NCBI GenBank assembly: GCA_900321645.1
Contig: ONWZ01000042.1
Span: 1-9,326, forward strand
DNA length: 9,326 nt
Reading direction: 5' to 3'
Source: an uncultured Eubacteriales bacterium
Lineage (GTDB): Bacteria > Bacillota_I > Bacilli_A > RF39 > UBA660
Positions 5,860-9,326 of the stretch are shown piece after piece. The position numbers and the translations under genes were made by a program. The notes beneath the pieces were generated by a model. The model had not been told where the DNA came from, did no database searches, and worked only from the letters and a program-made list of their open reading frames with translations. Numbering within the stretch: position 1 is the first letter of the stretch; the number at the start of each line of letters is the position of its first letter.

Positions 5860-5880
5860 GATAATATTCATCGATATAAT
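5852..5880 (+). promoter_or_regulatory. Sigma-A type promoter for the priA operon
   Basis: TTGACT (5852-5857, five of six matches to TTGACA), a 17-bp spacer, and a perfect TATAAT (5875-5880). There is no extended -10 TG. Predicted transcription start is about 5886-5888, only 12-14 bases before the priA ATG, so the leader would begin at or within the Shine-Dalgarno sequence. The position directly after a terminator supports independent transcription of the housekeeping operon. Confidence 0.75.
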
Positions 5881-5885
5881 TAAAT

Positions 5886-5892
5886 AAAGGAG
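5886..5892 (+). promoter_or_regulatory. Ribosome-binding site of priA
   Basis: AAAGGAG followed 7 bases later by the ATG at 5900. This strong Shine-Dalgarno match fixes the priA start. It overlaps the predicted transcription start of the promoter just upstream. Confidence 0.85.
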
Positions 5893-5899
5893 TGGTACT

Positions 5900-8074
5900 A
5901 TGTACGCAAAAGTAATAATTGAGTATGGTGCTAAAGCGGTAGACAAAGAATTTACATATATAGTACCTAACAATTTAACCACTAAAATTAAGATAGGACA
6001 TAGAGTATTAGTCCCTTTTAATAATAAAAATATTGAAGGCTTTGTTTTAGATATTAATAATAAATATAATGATAATTATGAATTAAAAGAAATAATTAAT
6101 GTATGTGATGAAAAGCCAATATTAAATAAAGAAATGCTTTATTTGGGAAATGAAATTCAAAAAGCAATATTGTGTAGTAAAATATCAATTTATCAAGCAA
6201 TGCTACCAAAAGCATTAAAAGCAAAACAAAATATCAATATTGGTATAAAAACTAATCGCTATATAAAATTAAATGTTAGTTATGCAGAGGCTAATAAATA
6301 TATTGAAGAATGCAGATATCCAGAACAAGTTAAACTATTAGAAAAATTAATTACTGATGAAAGAGTACTAATTACTAGTTTAACTAGTAGTGTTAATACC
6401 TTAATAAAAAAAGGAATAATTAAATTTGAATATGAAGAAGCTAATCGTTATATAAGTCATACGACTGGTAAGTATCATAAAGTTAGATTAAATGAAGAAC
6501 AAGAAAATGTCGTTAATTCAGTTAGTTTAGATGATGATATGACATATTTACTATATGGAGTTACTGGCTCAGGTAAAACTGAGGTATATATGGAACTAAT
6601 CGATAAGGTAATTAAACGTGGAAAAACGGCAATTATGTTAGTGCCAGAAATTAGTTTAACACCACAAATTGTTGATCGCTTTGTGACTCGTTTTGGTGAA
6701 GATGTTGCTATCTTACATAGTGGATTATCTGATGTAGAAAGATATGATGAATATAGAAAGATTATGAATGGTAAAGTAAAAATAGTTGTTGGAGCTAGAA
6801 GTGCTATTTTTGCTCCACTTGATAATCTTGGTATTATTGTTATTGATGAAGAGCATTCAAGCACTTATAAACAAGACAACAATCCGAGATATCATGCTAG
6901 AGATGTTGCTGTTTTAAGAAGTAAATATCATAAGTGCCCAGTTCTACTAGGTAGTGCTACACCTTCATTAGAATCATTTGCTAGAGCAAAAAAAGGCGTT
7001 TATAAACTATTAACTTTAACAGCTAGAGCAGGTGGTGGGAAATTACCAGAAGTAAGTATTATCGATATGAAAAAGGAAGTCAAAAAAGGGAATTTTATAT
7101 TGTCATATGAATTAAGTAAAAAAATTAGTGAGAAACTTAGTAAAAATGAACAAATTATTTTGCTTTTAAATCGTCGAGGATATTCTTCAATGTTAACGTG
7201 TAGAGATTGTGGAAATGTTTTAAAATGTCCTAATTGTGATATTTCTTTAACTTATCATAAAACAAGTAATACTAATAGATGTCATTATTGTAATTATAGT
7301 ATTAAAAATGTACATAAATGTCCAGTGTGTGGCTCTGATAATATGAAGGATTATGGCTTAGGAACTGAAAAATTAGAAGAAGAATTAAATAAAAGATTTA
7401 AAGCAAGAATTATCAGAATGGATATGGATACGACCAGTAGAAAAGGGATGCATGAAAAAATTATCGAAGATTTTGGTAATCATAAATATGATATTTTGCT
7501 AGGTACTCAAATGATTGCTAAAGGATTAGATTTTCCATTAGTTACTTTAGTCGGAGTAATAAATGCCGATTCATCACTTAATATTCCTGATTTTAGAAGT
7601 GCTGAGAATACCTTTAGCTTACTTAATCAAGTATCAGGGAGAGCAGGAAGAAGTGATTTGCTTGGAGAAGTAATTATTCAAACGTATAATCCAGAGCATT
7701 ATAGTATAGCATTGGCTAAAGAACATAATTATTTAAAATTTTATGATGAAGAAATGAAAATAAGAAAAGTTCTTAACTATCCACCATTTTACTATTTAAC
7801 GCTAGTAAATATTACTAGTAAAGATTATGAAATTGGTTTTAGTGAAGCTAATAAAATTGGTTCTTATTTAAGAAAATATTTAAGTAGTGATACAGTTATT
7901 TTAGGTCCATCAATGGCCAATGTTTTTAAAGTTAATAATATATATCACTATCAGTGTATTATTAAGTATAAATATGATGATAAATTAAATAAGGTTTTAA
8001 CTAAATTAGATGAAATATATAAAGTAAATAATAAAGTTGATGTTTCAATTGATGTTAATCCAATAAGGGTGTGA
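5900..8074 (+). CDS. priA: PriA, primosomal replication-restart 3'-5' DNA helicase
   Basis: PriA recognises stalled or collapsed forks and D-loops and reloads the replicative helicase. All hallmark parts are present in the 724 residues, close to E. coli PriA (732). The N-terminal DNA-binding region begins with Y-A-K-V-I-I-E-Y and F-T-Y-I-V-P (1-23). Walker A is G-V-T-G-S-G-K-T (220-227), Walker B D-E-E-H (316-319), and motif III G-S-A-T-P-S (351-356). Eight zinc-binding cysteines form four C-x2-C pairs (434/437, 443/446, 461/464, 474/477). Motif V lies around G-T-Q-M-I-A-K-G-L-D-F (535-545), and motif VI is Q-V-S-G-R-A-G-R (577-584). The C-terminal domain closes with the family-typical I-D-V-N-P. 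The start is supported by AAAGGAG at 7-base spacing. It is first in an operon with the methyltransferase gene 4 bases downstream, its TGA being followed in frame by TAG. Def/fmt, common neighbours in other Firmicutes, are absent here. Confidence 0.97.
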   Translation: MYAKVIIEYGAKAVDKEFTYIVPNNLTTKIKIGHRVLVPFNNKNIEGFVLDINNKYNDNYELKEIINVCDEKPILNKEMLYLGNEIQKAILCSKISIYQAMLPKALKAKQNINIGIKTNRYIKLNVSYAEANKYIEECRYPEQVKLLEKLITDERVLITSLTSSVNTLIKKGIIKFEYEEANRYISHTTGKYHKVRLNEEQENVVNSVSLDDDMTYLLYGVTGSGKTEVYMELIDKVIKRGKTAIMLVPEISLTPQIVDRFVTRFGEDVAILHSGLSDVERYDEYRKIMNGKVKIVVGARSAIFAPLDNLGIIVIDEEHSSTYKQDNNPRYHARDVAVLRSKYHKCPVLLGSATPSLESFARAKKGVYKLLTLTARAGGGKLPEVSIIDMKKEVKKGNFILSYELSKKISEKLSKNEQIILLLNRRGYSSMLTCRDCGNVLKCPNCDISLTYHKTSNTNRCHYCNYSIKNVHKCPVCGSDNMKDYGLGTEKLEEELNKRFKARIIRMDMDTTSRKGMHEKIIEDFGNHKYDILLGTQMIAKGLDFPLVTLVGVINADSSLNIPDFRSAENTFSLLNQVSGRAGRSDLLGEVIIQTYNPEHYSIALAKEHNYLKFYDEEMKIRKVLNYPPFYYLTLVNITSKDYEIGFSEANKIGSYLRKYLSSDTVILGPSMANVFKVNNIYHYQCIIKYKYDDKLNKVLTKLDEIYKVNNKVDVSIDVNPIRV
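8067..8071 (+). promoter_or_regulatory. Weak ribosome-binding site of the methyltransferase gene inside the end of priA
   Basis: GGGTG overlaps the last sense codons of priA and lies 7 bases before the ATG at 8079. The match to the anti-Shine-Dalgarno core is modest. With a 4-base gap between the stop and the start, translation probably depends on ribosomes finishing priA (translational coupling). Confidence 0.55.
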
Positions 8075-8078
8075 TAGT

Positions 8079-9254
8079 ATGAAAGTAAAGATAATTGATA
8101 TGGATCATAAGGGTAATGGAATTGGAAAAATAGATAATAAAGTTATCTTTATTCCGAAAAGTGTTGCCGGGGATTATGTAGACATAGATATTTATAAAGA
8201 AAATAAAAAATATAATATTGGTAAGATTAATAAAATTGTTGATAAGAGTGATTTAAGAATCAATGCAGTTTGTCCCTACTACGAAGTATGTGGGGGATGT
8301 AATATCAGTAATTTGAATTATGCTGATCAATTAGAATTCAAAAAGAATAAAGTCATAAATGTATTTAAGAAATATTTAAATTTAGATATTAATCCAAACA
8401 TTATTGGTAGTAAAAGAGAGTATGGATATCGCAATAAAATTACCTATCATAATGATGCTTGTTTGGGACTAATTGGTGAATTTGATGGAATTGTTGATAT
8501 TGATAAATGCTTACTTGTCAGTGATAAAGTCAATGAATTATATAGCGAAATAAAGAAGCTTGATTTATTACTAGTTAAATTAATTACGATTAGAGAATGC
8601 AATAATGGATTAATACTAATCGTTGATGGTAAACTTGATATTGATAATTTAAAAACTTACTGTATTGAAATAGTTGTTAATAATAAAACTGTTTATCAAA
8701 AAGAAGCTGGTTATATTAAAATTGGTAATTTAGAATATAAAGTATCACCAAAATCATTCTTTCAAATAAATACATCTAATATCAGTAATTTATATGATGA
8801 AATAATTAAGTATGGTGAATTTACTAACGAAGATAAAGTAATAGATTTATATTGTGGTGTAGGAAGTATCAGTTTATACATTGCTAAGTATGTAAAGAGT
8901 GTATTAGGAATTGAGATTATTCCTGAGGCTATTAAAAATGCCAAAGAGAATGCCAAAATAAATCAGATTGAGAATGCTCAATTTATTTGCGGGGATGTTT
9001 CTAAACTAATTGATGATAATATTGATTGTGATACGTCGATTGTCGATCCTCCAAGAGTGGGGCTAGATAGACATACGATCGATGTTATTAATAAAAAGAA
9101 AATAAATAAATTAATTTATGTATCATGTGATGCAATGACACTAGTTAGGGATATAAAATTACTTAACAATTATAAATTGGAAAATATTAGTGTTATTGAT
9201 ATGTTTCCTGAGACACATCATTGTGAGAGTATTACAGTGCTTGAAAGGAGATAA
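8079..9254 (+). CDS. rlmD: 23S rRNA (uracil-C5)-methyltransferase, RlmD/RlmCD/TrmA family
   Basis: The enzyme transfers a methyl group from S-adenosylmethionine to C5 of uridine; Bacillus RlmCD modifies 23S rRNA U747 and U1939, but the exact target here cannot be read from sequence. Domains in 391 residues are an N-terminal TRAM-type RNA-binding barrel (1-55), a [4Fe-4S] site with C65, C71, C74 (C-x5-C-G-G-C) and probably C144, the F-F-Q-I-N motif (227-231), the SAM motif D-L-Y-C-G-V-G (256-262), D-P-P-R-V-G-L-D (323-330), catalytic C350 in Y-V-S-C, and the general base E383 in F-P-E-T-H-H-C-E. Catalytic Cys is followed by D-A where most relatives have N-P. The protein is 40-70 residues shorter than typical bacterial members (about 430-460), the shortfall being between the iron-sulfur region and F-F-Q-I-N. 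It is co-operonic with priA upstream and a GyrI-like gene downstream. A TrmA-like tRNA target is less likely given the iron-sulfur cysteines. Confidence 0.9.
   Translation: MKVKIIDMDHKGNGIGKIDNKVIFIPKSVAGDYVDIDIYKENKKYNIGKINKIVDKSDLRINAVCPYYEVCGGCNISNLNYADQLEFKKNKVINVFKKYLNLDINPNIIGSKREYGYRNKITYHNDACLGLIGEFDGIVDIDKCLLVSDKVNELYSEIKKLDLLLVKLITIRECNNGLILIVDGKLDIDNLKTYCIEIVVNNKTVYQKEAGYIKIGNLEYKVSPKSFFQINTSNISNLYDEIIKYGEFTNEDKVIDLYCGVGSISLYIAKYVKSVLGIEIIPEAIKNAKENAKINQIENAQFICGDVSKLIDDNIDCDTSIVDPPRVGLDRHTIDVINKKKINKLIYVSCDAMTLVRDIKLLNNYKLENISVIDMFPETHHCESITVLERR
9244..9250 (+). promoter_or_regulatory. Ribosome-binding site of the last gene, inside the methyltransferase coding end
   Basis: AAAGGAG lies within the last codons of the methyltransferase gene, 9 bases before the ATG at 9260. 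It is a strong match and supports this as a real start despite only 22 codons being visible. Confidence 0.8.
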
Positions 9255-9259
9255 AAATT

Positions 9260-9326
9260 ATGGCTTTTGATTATAAAAAAGAATATAAAGAATTTTATAT
9301 GCCTAAGAATAAACCAAGTATAGTAG
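9260..9326 (+). CDS. Probable GyrI-like domain protein (3' end outside window)
   Basis: Only the first 22 codons are visible: M-A-F-D-Y-K-K-E-Y-K-E-F-Y-M-P-K-N-K-P and then S-I-V. This opening (D/Y-K-K-E-x-K-E-x-Y-x-P-K-x-x-P-x-I-V) matches the N-terminus of stand-alone GyrI-like small-molecule-binding proteins of Firmicutes, usually about 200 residues long. Such proteins are related to the ligand-binding half of AraC/MerR-type regulators and SbmC/GyrI; ligands are mostly unknown. It starts 5 bases after the methyltransferase stop with a good Shine-Dalgarno sequence, so it is likely the third gene of the operon. Confidence 0.65.
   Translation, partial: MAFDYKKEYKEFYMPKNKPSIV

Noticed and set aside
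6475..6864. Minus-strand open frame opposite priA
   Set aside because: It lies wholly over conserved PriA helicase motifs and has no recognisable protein features; it is a shadow of the real gene.
8762..8956. Minus-strand open frame opposite the SAM-binding part of the methyltransferase gene
   Set aside because: It overlaps the conserved D-L-Y-C-G-V-G region of the real gene; its hydrophobic look is the complement of that coding sequence.
1..9326. Alternative genetic code with TGA as tryptophan, suggested by the AT-rich Mollicutes-like look
   Set aside because: All of roughly 35 tryptophans in the surface protein are TGG with no in-frame TGA. PriA ends in TGA; reading it as Trp would add just one residue before TAG, so that stop alone is not decisive, but the TGG usage is.

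Overview
The window is AT-rich bacterial DNA with every gene on the + strand. It most resembles a low-GC Firmicutes/Bacilli-type genome, possibly one of the uncultured gut Bacilli or Mollicutes-related lineages. That placement is an inference from composition, gene types and protein style; there is no rRNA or other marker here to settle it. The genetic code looks standard: the large surface-protein gene carries about 35 tryptophans, all read as TGG, and no gene has an internal TGA.

Region 1 (2-5812) is the 3' part of one very large gene whose start lies upstream of the window. The visible 1936 residues are Thr/Ser/Asn/Tyr-rich and built from beta-sandwich and beta-grasp type modules. In order they are: an Ig-like unit, a 'TDYTVTY/GTATVTITG' Ig-like unit, an InlB/Listeria-Bacteroides B-repeat-like unit, a Cna-B-like unit, a Flg_new-type bacterial repeat, an unassigned (possibly jelly-roll) segment, a canonical B-repeat, two more Ig-like units, a Cys-containing unassigned region, and then eight B-repeat-like units. 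A three-unit block of about 293 residues occurs twice among those eight. The protein ends in a 75-residue tail with eight cysteines and no LPXTG motif or hydrophobic anchor. It reads as an exported adhesin or surface-fibre protein. Its most unusual trait is that its cysteines come in close pairs, module by module.

Region 2 (5813-5899) is a compact intergenic spacer. It holds an intrinsic terminator for the giant gene and a near-consensus sigma-A promoter plus ribosome-binding site for the next gene. The promoter -35 box lies in one arm of an inverted repeat whose other arm is part of the terminator stem.

Region 3 (5900-9326) is a tightly packed housekeeping operon: priA (replication-restart helicase), an RlmD/RlmCD/TrmA-family rRNA uracil-C5 methyltransferase starting 4 nt after priA, and the first 22 codons of a probable GyrI-like domain protein starting 5 nt after the methyltransferase. 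The gene junctions and overlapping Shine-Dalgarno sequences suggest co-transcription and translational coupling. I see no functional link between this operon and the surface protein; the terminator/promoter pair separates them.

I found no CRISPR array, tRNA, rRNA, insertion sequence, prophage or recognisable defence system. The features most worth a second look are the cysteine-paired architecture, the duplicated three-unit block and the orphan Cys-rich C-terminal tail of the giant protein.
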